A stretch of DNA of 64,000 bases from an uncultured Campylobacterales bacterium (GTDB lineage: Bacteria; Campylobacterota; Campylobacteria; Campylobacterales; Arcobacteraceae): contig CANNFB010000007.1 of assembly GCA_947503785.1 (NCBI GenBank), forward strand, positions 50,175-114,174. The letters run 5' to 3'. How positions within the stretch are numbered: position 1 is the stretch's first letter; every line of letters starts with the position of its first letter. This document shows, piece by piece, positions 1 through 7,765 of this stretch. A program made the translations under genes and the position numbers. A model generated the notes under the pieces. The model was not told where the DNA came from, ran no database searches, and worked only from the letters and a program-made list of their open reading frames with translations.

Positions 1-1
1 A

Positions 2-187
2 GAAAAGTATGATGATACTTATATTCAAGAAAAAGGTTATAGAAGAGATGCTGTTGTTTATCCTAAAGATATAAGTGTACAGTATGATAAAAATACCAGT
101 AAGTGTAAAGTTAAATTTACATTGCCAAAAGGCTCGTATGCTACAGTTCTAATTGAAAATATTGCTAATAGAAACCTAAGAGCTTAG
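2..187 (+). CDS. truD: tRNA pseudouridine synthase D, C-terminal fragment
   Basis: This is the 3' end of a gene that begins before the window; about 61 residues are visible, ending ENIANRNLRA. The tail RRDAVVYP followed by LPKGSYATVLIEN matches the conserved end of TruD, the enzyme that makes pseudouridine 13 in tRNA(Glu). The catalytic part is outside the window. The stop codon lies inside a long hairpin shared with the convergent thioredoxin gene. Confidence is moderate because only the last residues can be seen. Confidence 0.75.
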   Translation, partial: EKYDDTYIQEKGYRRDAVVYPKDISVQYDKNTSKCKVKFTLPKGSYATVLIENIANRNLRA

Positions 188-196
188 GTTTCTATT
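167..196. terminator. bidirectional hairpin between truD and thioredoxin
   Basis: A perfect inverted repeat: AATAGAAACCTAAG, two bases (AG), then CTTAGGTTTCTATT. It covers the stop codons of both convergent genes. A T-rich run follows only weakly on either side, so it is either a two-way terminator or a 3' end stabiliser. Confidence 0.6.
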
Positions 197-569
197 TAGT
201 AGAAGTGTTTGTAAAATATTCTTTTTCATATTTTTTTAGTTGTTCAACACTTCGAACTCCTAGTTGTTTACCAACAATTTGTCCATTTTCTAGATAAATT
301 AAAGTAGGAACACCTTTAATTTGAAATTGTGCTGCAAGAAGTTCTTGTTCTTGAATATCTAGTTTATAAATTTCTACGTTATCTTGTTTGCTTGTATTAT
401 ATTTTGTCAAGTTTTTACCTAAAACCTTACAAGACCCTCACCAAGTAGCATAAAAATCAATAATTACATTTTTGTTTTTAATTTTATCTTCAATATTTTC
501 AAGAGTTAAATGTTCAAATGCAAATAACGATGAAAAACTTAAAAAGAAAATTACAAGTAATTTTTTCAT
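192..569 (-). CDS. periplasmic selenocysteine thioredoxin (in-frame UGA)
   Basis: Read from the ATG at 569 with UGA (438-440) as selenocysteine, this is a 125-residue secreted thioredoxin. Residues 1-17 form a signal peptide (MKKLLVIFFLSFSSLFA). The active site is W43-U44-G45-S46-C47-K48, so the first redox residue of the usual WCxxC is encoded by UGA and the second cysteine is kept. The thioredoxin cis-proline motif GVPT and a normal C-terminus follow in the same frame. The start has a good site (AAGGATTAATAAAATG). A SECIS-like hairpin lies directly after the UGA. A plain gene caller would truncate this to 72 residues starting at a TTG. A pseudogene is the alternative, but the single stop sits exactly at the redox residue and is followed by the right RNA fold. 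Confidence 0.88.
404..432 (-). promoter_or_regulatory. bacterial SECIS-like hairpin
   Basis: On the minus strand the 5' arm TTGTAAGGTTTT (432-421) pairs with AAAACTTGACAA (415-404), with one A/G mismatch and one G-U pair. The apical loop is AGGTA (420-416). The loop GGU starts 18 nt after the UGA at 438-440, so it is the seventh codon after the UGA. From memory this is the same spacing as in E. coli fdhF. Such a loop recruits SelB with Sec-tRNA. Confidence 0.85.
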
Positions 570-596
570 TTTATTAATCCTTTATAAATTTTAGAA

Positions 597-602
597 AGTA
601 TA
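597..602 (-). promoter_or_regulatory. possible -10 box for the selenothioredoxin
   Basis: TATACT on the minus strand, 28 bases upstream of the ATG at 569. A convincing -35 is not obvious. It lies on the thioredoxin side of the 19-bp palindrome at 649-667. Confidence 0.35.
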
Positions 603-648
603 GTTTTTCTATGTGTAGTCTTTGTTAAGAAAAGATAAACAATTTAAA

Positions 649-667
649 TAAGACAAATTTTATCTTA
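649..667. promoter_or_regulatory. 19-bp palindromic operator between thioredoxin and selO
   Basis: TAAGACA-AATTT-TATCTTA, an inverted repeat with one mismatched pair, flanked by AAA and TTT. It sits between two divergent genes, so one bound protein could affect both. The same pattern occurs before sufB (twice) and nifS. The regulator is not in the window; an Rrf2/IscR-like Fe-S sensor is my guess. Confidence 0.6.
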
Positions 668-731
668 TTTTATAAATAGTTTTGATATCTTATTTTTTAC
701 AAATTATATATTTTATTAAAAGAGAAAAATT

Positions 732-2186
732 ATGAAATTAAATGACTTAAAAGTTGATATGGATTATTTCCATATAGATGAAAAATTATATCAAAAACTA
801 AACCCAACACCTTTGAAAAATCCAAAATTAGTATCTTTCAATAAAAAAGCCTGTGATTTAATAGATTTAGATTATGGTGAATGTGAAACACAAGAATTTT
901 TAGATCTTTTAAATGGTGTTAAAACTTTAGAAAATTCACAAAGCTATTCTATGGTTTATGCAGGTCATCAGTTTGGATATTTTGTTCCACAATTAGGTGA
1001 TGGACGTGCTATAAACTTAGGAAAGGTAAAGTCATGGCATTTACAAACAAAAGGCTCAGGACTTACTAAATACTCAAGACAAGGGGATGGAAGGGCAGTG
1101 CTTCGTTCTTCCATTAGAGAATATATTATGAGTGAAGCTATGCATGCTTTAGATATTCCAAGTACAAGAGCTCTAGCTATTATTGACTCAGATACCTTTG
1201 CTCATAGAGAATGGGAAAAAGAGTCTTGTTCTGTTGTGATGAGAATGTCACCTTCTTGGGTAAGAATAGGTACTTTCGAGTTTTTTGCAAATACAGAGAA
1301 CTCAAAAGAAAATACAACAAAACTTGCAGATTATGTAATAGAACAAAATTATGCACATTTAAAAGATGAAAAAAACAAGTATGAAAAAATGTTTTATTCT
1401 TTAGTTGATAAAACAGCTTCAATGCTCGCACGTTGGCAAGTATATGGATTTATGCATGGTGTTATGAATACTGATAACTTCTCAATGGCAGGTGTTACTA
1501 TTGATTATGGTCCCTTTGCTTTTATGGATTATTTTGACAAAAACTGTATTTGTAATCATACAGATGGGGAAGGGCGATATTCGTATAATAATCAGCCATA
1601 CGTAGCTAGATGGAATTTGAGTGTATTAGCTAATGCCTTAAGAGAAATATGTGATGAAGATAAACTTCTTGAATATTTGAAAACATTTCTTCCTCAGCAT
1701 GAAAATGTATACTTAGAACTAATAAATCAAAGACTTGGACTGCTTGCGAATAAAAGTGGAAATAGAAATCTTGATTTAATCTTAGAACTTTTAGGAGCAT
1801 TAGAAACTTCTAAAATGGATTACAATGTATTCTTTCACAGATTAACATCTTTAAAATCTTTTAATGATTTATCTTCAATTACTAACTTTTGTGTATTTAG
1901 AGAGCCTTTAGAAAAATGGTTTGATTCATATAGAAAAGTTTGTGAAAAAGAAGAAAGTAGTTTTGAGCAAAGACATGAAATAATGAAAATAGTAAACCCT
2001 AAATATATAATCAAAAACTATATGCTTCAAGAAGCAATTGAGTTAGCTCATACGGGAGATTATTCACTAGTAAATGATTTATTTGAAATTGCACAAAATC
2101 CGTTTGATGAACATAAAAAATATGATAGATACTCAAATCCTACACCAATGGAATTTGCAAATATAAAACTTTCTTGTTCTTCTTAA
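732..2186 (+). CDS. selO: protein adenylyltransferase SelO (YdiU family)
   Basis: A 484-residue member of the SelO/YdiU pseudokinase family, which transfers AMP from ATP to hydroxyl side chains and responds to oxidative stress in E. coli and mitochondria. Family signatures are clear: QLGDGRAINLG (87-97), the Lys region QTKGSG (105-110), RSSIREY (125-131), then MNTDNFS (245-251) and TIDYGP (256-261), which carry the metal-binding Asn/Asp and DYG motif. It ends KLSCSS, so the C-terminal position that is Sec in animal SelO is Cys here. It is divergent from the selenothioredoxin with a shared operator between them, and it is followed by a convergent terminator. Confidence 0.93.
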   Translation: MKLNDLKVDMDYFHIDEKLYQKLNPTPLKNPKLVSFNKKACDLIDLDYGECETQEFLDLLNGVKTLENSQSYSMVYAGHQFGYFVPQLGDGRAINLGKVKSWHLQTKGSGLTKYSRQGDGRAVLRSSIREYIMSEAMHALDIPSTRALAIIDSDTFAHREWEKESCSVVMRMSPSWVRIGTFEFFANTENSKENTTKLADYVIEQNYAHLKDEKNKYEKMFYSLVDKTASMLARWQVYGFMHGVMNTDNFSMAGVTIDYGPFAFMDYFDKNCICNHTDGEGRYSYNNQPYVARWNLSVLANALREICDEDKLLEYLKTFLPQHENVYLELINQRLGLLANKSGNRNLDLILELLGALETSKMDYNVFFHRLTSLKSFNDLSSITNFCVFREPLEKWFDSYRKVCEKEESSFEQRHEIMKIVNPKYIIKNYMLQEAIELAHTGDYSLVNDLFEIAQNPFDEHKKYDRYSNPTPMEFANIKLSCSS

Positions 2187-2189
2187 TCT

Positions 2190-2221
2190 AAGAGGAATAA
2201 GTCTGTGGAGCTATTCCTCTT
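2190..2221. terminator. convergent terminator between selO and yceI
   Basis: Ten-base arms AAGAGGAATA and TATTCCTCTT with a 12-base loop, placed just after the selO stop and before the yceI stop on the other strand. Confidence 0.65.
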
Positions 2222-2239
2222 GATTGATTATTTTATGGA

Positions 2240-2788
2240 CTACTTATATGGAATAGTAAATTCTATATTTACATCAGAAAATGATTTATTTCCATGAAAA
2301 CTTGCGCATTTTTTAGCAAAAGCCATAAATGAATTTTTCATACCAAAATCTAAGATTTCAATACTTCCCTTTGCTACAATCTTTGAATCTTCTATATCGT
2401 AAGACATTGAAACTTCTTTTGAAACTTCATTCATAGTTACATTTAAAACCATTTTTTTATTTTCAACATCAATACTTTTAATACTTCCTTTTATTACCTC
2501 AGAAGTTGCTAATGAAAATAGTGTGCTAGTAATATTTTTATCTCTAAATGGATTTTTAGAATCAAAAGAAGCGGTCTTGATTTCTACTTTTGCACTTGTT
2601 AAGAATTTTGATAAATCATCATTCTTTTCAATACTTAAGTTGATGTCTTTAAATGTTCCAGAAACAGGAGCTTTCTTTTCAGTTTTAAATCCAGTCCATT
2701 TAACACCTAAGTCACCATTTACCTCATACGCATTTAAATTTATACCTAATGCTAATGCTAAAATTGAGCTTAATAATATCTTTTTCAT
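2240..2788 (-). CDS. YceI family periplasmic protein
   Basis: A 182-residue secreted protein of the YceI family, a lipocalin-like barrel that binds long isoprenoid or fatty chains in known members. The signal peptide is MKKILLSSILALALGINLNA. It is followed by family features: YEVNGDLGVKWTGFK, KAPVSGTFKD, then FDSKNPFRDKN, and a C-terminal SFSDVNIEFTIPYK. I chose the ATG at 2788, seven bases after AAGGA, over a TTG two codons upstream that would sit on the ribosome site. It is divergent from the tetR-RND operon, and the paired operators upstream may control it too. Confidence 0.85.
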   Translation of the reverse strand: MKKILLSSILALALGINLNAYEVNGDLGVKWTGFKTEKKAPVSGTFKDINLSIEKNDDLSKFLTSAKVEIKTASFDSKNPFRDKNITSTLFSLATSEVIKGSIKSIDVENKKMVLNVTMNEVSKEVSMSYDIEDSKIVAKGSIEILDFGMKNSFMAFAKKCASFHGNKSFSDVNIEFTIPYK

Positions 2789-2853
2789 TTCCAATCCTTT
2801 TTGTTGTTTATATAAATGTACATGAATATTATTTAATTGTTACTTATTTCTAC

Positions 2854-2868
2854 TTGACCAGTGGTCAA
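2854..2868. promoter_or_regulatory. TetR operator 1 (perfect palindrome)
   Basis: TTGACCA-G-TGGTCAA, a perfect 15-bp inverted repeat between yceI and tetR. A related copy lies 54 bp downstream. This is typical of an autoregulated TetR/AcrR repressor next to its efflux operon. Confidence 0.75.
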
Positions 2869-2907
2869 TTTAAAATTATATTAAGAGTTTTGAAGCTATA
2901 ATTTTAA

Positions 2908-2922
2908 ATGACCAATAGTCAG
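2908..2922. promoter_or_regulatory. TetR operator 2 (imperfect copy)
   Basis: ATGACCA-A-TAGTCAG, matching operator 1 in both half-site cores (GACCA and GTCA). It lies 22 bp before the tetR start, where a bound repressor would block the operon promoter. Confidence 0.65.
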
Positions 2923-2944
2923 TTAAAATAAAAAAGGAAATTTT

Positions 2945-3559
2945 TTGCCAAGAATTGTTGATAAAGAACAAAAAAGAAAAGATATTGCACTTTCATGTAG
3001 TGACTTGATTTATGATGTTGGTATTAAGAAACTAACTGTAGCACAAGTAGCAAAAACTGCAGGAATTGGAAAAGGTACTATTTATCAGTATTTTGAAAAT
3101 AAAGAAGATATTATTTTTGAAATTATAAATATACATATTGAGGAATATCATAATAATTTTTTAAAATCTATAAAAGGTGTAAAATCAACAAGAGAGAAAG
3201 TTTTTTATTTTTTTAATTTTGTAATTGATGAAAGTGAAGAAAATCAAAAACATTTTAATGGATATAAAGAGTATTTATCAATTGTTTTATCAAATAGTGA
3301 TGAAAAAATGGTTGCTTTTAATAATACATGTAATGTATTTTTTCAAAATCAGTTAAAGAAAGTAATTCAAGATGGAATAAATGAGGGTGATTTAATGCCT
3401 AATGCTATTGATTTTTGTGTGCCTTTATTGATTTTTGAAAAAGGTCTTTTACTAAGAAAAATGACGGAGTTTGAGTTTCATCCAAAAGATGTATGTTTAG
3501 ACTTTATAAATAATTTATTTGATTTAATAGAAATAAAAAAGGAAAAAAAGAATGTATAA
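2945..3559 (+). CDS. TetR/AcrR family repressor of the RND pump
   Basis: A 204-residue TetR-type regulator. The N-terminal helix-turn-helix covers about residues 28-52 (LTVAQVAKTAGIGKGTIYQY), with the ligand domain after it. The start is TTG: AAGGA precedes it at a good distance, no ATG fits, and MPRIVDKEQK is a normal beginning. It overlaps the pump adaptor gene by 8 bp, so it is the first gene of the efflux operon. It probably represses its own operon through the two palindromes just upstream. The inducer is unknown. Confidence 0.88.
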   Translation: MPRIVDKEQKRKDIALSCSDLIYDVGIKKLTVAQVAKTAGIGKGTIYQYFENKEDIIFEIINIHIEEYHNNFLKSIKGVKSTREKVFYFFNFVIDESEENQKHFNGYKEYLSIVLSNSDEKMVAFNNTCNVFFQNQLKKVIQDGINEGDLMPNAIDFCVPLLIFEKGLLLRKMTEFEFHPKDVCLDFINNLFDLIEIKKEKKNV

Positions 3560-4619
3560 AAAAATTGTTATAAGTTTTGCTCTGTTTTTAGCAACACTTA
3601 CAAATATAAACGCAGCGAAAACTGCTTTAGTTAATACTGATGTAATAAAAACTTCAGAGGTAAATCCCTTACAAGAGTTTGTTGGAACTGTATCATTTGA
3701 CAAAAAATCTAAAATTGCTAGTCAAAGTTCAGGAGTTGCAAAAAAGATAAGTTTTGAAGTGGGAAAGAAAGTTAAAAAAGGAGAGGTTTTAGTATCTATT
3801 GATTCAGATATTTTAAATGCACAAATTAAAGCAGCTGCATCATCAGTTAATATGTATAGTGCACAACTTAAAAATACAAAGAAAAATTATTTAAGATATA
3901 AAGCCTTAGTTGCAAAAAAATCTATAGCTCAAAAAGTTTTTGATGATTCAAAGTTAGCTTACGATGTAGCAAATTCAAGTTTGATTTCATCTCAAGCAAA
4001 ATTAAATGAGCTTAAAATTCAAAAGTCAAAAAAAGTAATTAAAGCTCCATTTTCTGGTGTAATTGTAGAAAAAAATATAAATATTGATGAGTGGTTAAAT
4101 ACAGGTTCACAAGTTGCAACTATTGTAAATACACAAGAAGTGCAAATAATATTTAATTTACCACTTAGTTTTATAGATGGTTTAAACACAGGTGATATGT
4201 ATGATGTAAATATTTCAGGAAAAATTGTAAAAGCTAAGTTATATGCAGCAATTCCAAGTGGAGATACATTAACAAGAACTTTCCCTGTTAGATTTAAAGC
4301 AAATGTAGGAGATATGTTTATTTATGATGGTGCACAAGCAAAAGTTGGTTTTGCAAAAAATGCAAAAACACAAGCTTTAGTAATTAATAGAGATGCTGTA
4401 ATAAATAGATTTAATATGGATGTAGTATTTGCCGTTGTTGAAAATAAAGCTGTTATGATTCCTGTTCAAATTATAGGTTTTGTAGGAACAAATGCTGCCA
4501 TTGCTGGAAAAGGTTTAGTTGAAGGCATGGATATTGTTGTTAAAGGAAATGAGAGAGTTTTTCCTAAAATGGATGTAAAAATTCTAAATAAACCAGAAAT
4601 AAATGAAAAAGAGAAATAG
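3552..4619 (+). CDS. RND efflux periplasmic adaptor (membrane fusion protein)
   Basis: A 355-residue adaptor that links the inner-membrane pump to the outer-membrane channel. The signal peptide (residues 1-21) ends TNINA-AK. The barrel and lipoyl parts are visible: GVAKKISFEVGKKVKKGEVLVSID, about residues 61-84, then a helical hairpin from about 85 to 155, then KAPFSGVIVEKNIN, the second lipoyl half. There is no lipobox, so it is a soluble or membrane-associated periplasmic protein rather than a lipoprotein. It sits between tetR and the pump gene, 8 bp from the latter. Confidence 0.9.
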   Translation: MYKKIVISFALFLATLTNINAAKTALVNTDVIKTSEVNPLQEFVGTVSFDKKSKIASQSSGVAKKISFEVGKKVKKGEVLVSIDSDILNAQIKAAASSVNMYSAQLKNTKKNYLRYKALVAKKSIAQKVFDDSKLAYDVANSSLISSQAKLNELKIQKSKKVIKAPFSGVIVEKNINIDEWLNTGSQVATIVNTQEVQIIFNLPLSFIDGLNTGDMYDVNISGKIVKAKLYAAIPSGDTLTRTFPVRFKANVGDMFIYDGAQAKVGFAKNAKTQALVINRDAVINRFNMDVVFAVVENKAVMIPVQIIGFVGTNAAIAGKGLVEGMDIVVKGNERVFPKMDVKILNKPEINEKEK

Positions 4620-4627
4620 GATAAATA

Positions 4628-7600
4628 ATGGATTTAATTAAATTTTCAATTAAAAACCCTGTAACTATTATAGTTTCAGTTTTAATTGTGGTTTTATTTG
4701 GTTTTATATCTTTAGATAAATTACCATACCAATTAACACCAAGTGTTAGTAAACCAGAAATTAAAATTACAACTGTGTGGCCAGGTGCTACTCCTTTAGA
4801 AATTGAACGGGAGATTATAGAAGATCAAGAAGATGCACTAAAGAGTTTAAATAATTTAATAGAGTATGAGTCATCTTCACAAGATAATATGGGTTCAATT
4901 ACTTTAACTTTTTCTTTAGGTACTGATATTAGAGCAGCACTACAAGATGTTTCAAATAAGTTAAATGAAGTAAGTAATTATCCATCAGAAGCTGAAGAAC
5001 CAATAATTGAAACAGCAAGTGCTAGTCCTATTATTTGGATGATGCTTCAAACACAAGAAGAAAATAAAAGACATATTGATGAATATAAAACATTCTTTGA
5101 TGATGAAATTGTTCCTGCTATAAAAAGAGTTTCTGGAGTTTCTGGAACTATGACAGCTGGTGGAAGAAAACAAGAGATGCAAATCAATTTAGATTTAAAT
5201 AAATTAGCATCATTTAATCTTACAATTCCTCAAGTTACAAGTATTTTACGAAGTGAGAATATAAATGTATCCGCTGGGGTTCAGAATATGGGTAGACGTT
5301 CTTATAGAATTAGAACAGTTCATAAGTTTGCAACTGCGCAAGATATTAAAGATATTATTCTTATTTCAAATAGAGAACAAAGAGTAACATTAGGTGATGT
5401 TGCAAATGTAGACTTTGGATACCAAACTGCTAAATCAGTTGCTATGTTCTTAGGTAAAGATGGTATTTTCCTAGGTGTGCAACCAACAGCAAATGCTAAT
5501 GCTGTTAAGCTTACTAATGATGTAGAAAAAATTGTAAATGAACTAAATGCAGGTGTACTAGAAAAACAAAAACTTAAAATGATATGGATCTACGATGAAA
5601 GAGGTTATATTGTTGGTTCTGTTGATTTAGTACAGCAAAATATTATAATTGGTGGAATTTTAGCCATATTTATGCTTATTCTATTTTTAAGAGCTATTTC
5701 TCCAACAGCGGTTGTATCTATTGCAATTCCTATTTCAGTAATTGGTACATTTATTGTTCTTTCAGTAATGGAAAGAAGTTTAAATACTATCTCACTTGCA
5801 GGTATTTCCTTTGCAGTAGGTATGTTAGTTGATAGTGCTATTGTTGTATTAGAAAATATTGATAGACATAGAAAAGAGGGAATGAGTATTCCTGATGCTG
5901 CATATAAAGGTGCTAGTGAAGTTTGGGGTGCGTTAATTGCATCTGCTTCTACGACTATGGCAGTATTCTTACCAATCATTTTCTTAGAAGATGAAGCAGG
6001 TCAACTATTTAAAGATATTGCAATTGCTGTTGTATCTTCTGTATCATTTTCATTATTTGTATCAATTGCAGTTATTCCAATGTTATGGAAAAAATTTGCA
6101 AGTATGTCAGGTAAAGAAGTGAAAAGTGAAAGTGCATTAACAAGATTTGGTAATAAAATTGTAGATTTCTTTATGAGTTTTGTACATTGGTCTTTAAAAT
6201 CTGTACTTACAAAATTAGTTACAATTTTTACATTAGGAATTTTATCGGCTTCAACAATTTATTTATTATTCCCAAAATTAGACTATTTACCACAAGGTAA
6301 TAAAAACTTAATTTTTAATATTTTAATTACACCTCCAGGTTTATCATATCAAGAAAGATATGATATGGGTTCTTATTTAATGAAGAAAATTGAACCAAAT
6401 ATTAATAAGGATGTTGATGGAGTTCCTGGCCTGAACAGAGCTTTTTATGTTTCATTTGGTGATTTTAACCTTTTTGGTGGAACTTCAATGCATGAAAGTA
6501 GAGCAAAAGAATTAATTCCTTTCTTTAGACCTATTGTAAACTCTATGCCATCTATTTTTGGGGTATCACTTCAATCAGGTGTATTTGAAAATGGAATAGG
6601 TGAGGGTAAGACAGTAGATATTGATATAAGTGGTGAAAAGATTGAAGATATTGCTGGAGTTGGAATGCAGTTATTCATGGCTTCACAAGGAGCTATTAAA
6701 GGTGCACAGGTGAGACCAGTACCTTCAATTGAGTTACTTTATCCCGAAGTTAGAATAAAACCAAATCAAGATGCTCTAAAAGCACTTGGTATGAGTTCAC
6801 TTGATTTAGGAAATACTATTGATGTATTAATGAGTGGAAGAAAAATCTCAGACTTTGAACAAGATGGTAAAAAGAAAATTGACTTAGTATTAAAAGCTAA
6901 TGATGAACAAATTCAAACACCTGAAGATATTATGGCCACTCAAATTGCTTTACCTAATTCTTCATTGTTACCAATCTCATCATTAGCTACAGCTGAGAAT
7001 TTTACTGGTATTTCTGAGATTAGACACCTTGCTGGTAAAAGAACGATTACTCTGCAAGTTACACCACCTGAAAATATGACTATTCAAGAAACGATGGTTA
7101 TTTTACAAGGTACGATTAAAGGTATGAAAGATGGAGGATCTATATCTAAAGATGTAGATATAGGAATTTCTGGAACTGCTGATAAACTAACACAAACAAT
7201 TGATATGTTAAGTTTAAATTTTATTTTAGCACTTATAATTATTTACTTACTAATGTCAGCATTATTTGGTAACTTTTTATATCCTATTGTTATTATGTTT
7301 ACAGTACCTCTTGCTACTGCTGGTGGGTTTATTGGACTTGCTTTAACAAATGCATTTATAGCTCCTCAGCCATTGGATGTATTAACAATGCTAGGTTTTA
7401 TTATTCTAGTTGGTATTGTTGTTAATAATGCAATTTTAATTGTACACCAAAGTCAGAACCTTATTAAAAATGAAGGTTATGATCATAAAAAAGCAGTTAT
7501 TGAAGCTACAAGAACAAGAATTAGACCTATTTATATGTCTTCATTAACTTCAATCTTTGGTATGTTGCCTCTTGTATTACTTCCAGGTCCTGGAAGTGAG

Positions 7601-7756
7601 TTCTATAGAGGTTTAGGTTCAGTAATTACAGGTGGTCTTGCACTTTCAACTGTATTTACTATTTTTGTAACGCCAGCACTTTTAATGTTCTTTATAAAAT
7701 TAGAACATAGAATGGCTGGAAAAGTAAAAGAACCAGCTGATGTTAGTAAAGCCTAG
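4628..7756 (+). CDS. RND multidrug efflux permease (HAE1-like)
   Basis: A 1042-residue inner-membrane pump of the AcrB type, with two repeats of six membrane helices and two large periplasmic loops. TM1 is near residues 10-28. The TM4 motif reads GMLVDSAIVVLENI (398-411): D402 matches the first proton-relay Asp of AcrB, but the second is Ser403. In TM10, GIVVNNAILIV (929-939) has Asn933 where AcrB has the relay Lys. These changes are usual in some HAE1 subgroups, so the pump should still use protons. The substrate cannot be read from sequence. It forms a full tripartite operon with the adaptor and TolC-like genes. Confidence 0.93.
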   Translation: MDLIKFSIKNPVTIIVSVLIVVLFGFISLDKLPYQLTPSVSKPEIKITTVWPGATPLEIEREIIEDQEDALKSLNNLIEYESSSQDNMGSITLTFSLGTDIRAALQDVSNKLNEVSNYPSEAEEPIIETASASPIIWMMLQTQEENKRHIDEYKTFFDDEIVPAIKRVSGVSGTMTAGGRKQEMQINLDLNKLASFNLTIPQVTSILRSENINVSAGVQNMGRRSYRIRTVHKFATAQDIKDIILISNREQRVTLGDVANVDFGYQTAKSVAMFLGKDGIFLGVQPTANANAVKLTNDVEKIVNELNAGVLEKQKLKMIWIYDERGYIVGSVDLVQQNIIIGGILAIFMLILFLRAISPTAVVSIAIPISVIGTFIVLSVMERSLNTISLAGISFAVGMLVDSAIVVLENIDRHRKEGMSIPDAAYKGASEVWGALIASASTTMAVFLPIIFLEDEAGQLFKDIAIAVVSSVSFSLFVSIAVIPMLWKKFASMSGKEVKSESALTRFGNKIVDFFMSFVHWSLKSVLTKLVTIFTLGILSASTIYLLFPKLDYLPQGNKNLIFNILITPPGLSYQERYDMGSYLMKKIEPNINKDVDGVPGLNRAFYVSFGDFNLFGGTSMHESRAKELIPFFRPIVNSMPSIFGVSLQSGVFENGIGEGKTVDIDISGEKIEDIAGVGMQLFMASQGAIKGAQVRPVPSIELLYPEVRIKPNQDALKALGMSSLDLGNTIDVLMSGRKISDFEQDGKKKIDLVLKANDEQIQTPEDIMATQIALPNSSLLPISSLATAENFTGISEIRHLAGKRTITLQVTPPENMTIQETMVILQGTIKGMKDGGSISKDVDIGISGTADKLTQTIDMLSLNFILALIIIYLLMSALFGNFLYPIVIMFTVPLATAGGFIGLALTNAFIAPQPLDVLTMLGFIILVGIVVNNAILIVHQSQNLIKNEGYDHKKAVIEATRTRIRPIYMSSLTSIFGMLPLVLLPGPGSEFYRGLGSVITGGLALSTVFTIFVTPALLMFFIKLEHRMAGKVKEPADVSKA

Positions 7757-7765
7757 GAGAGATTA

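Noticed and set aside
192..569. Thioredoxin as a pseudogene with a nonsense mutation
   Set aside because: The only stop is UGA, exactly at the first active-site cysteine, and the downstream SECIS-like hairpin has the right loop and distance. The rest of the frame is intact.
732..2186. SelO as a second selenoprotein
   Set aside because: The gene ends KLSCSS with a normal Cys codon and a TAA stop; no UGA is in frame.
4628..7756. The RND pump as inactive because of relay changes
   Set aside because: The gene is full length in an intact operon, and similar changes are common in functioning HAE1 subgroups.
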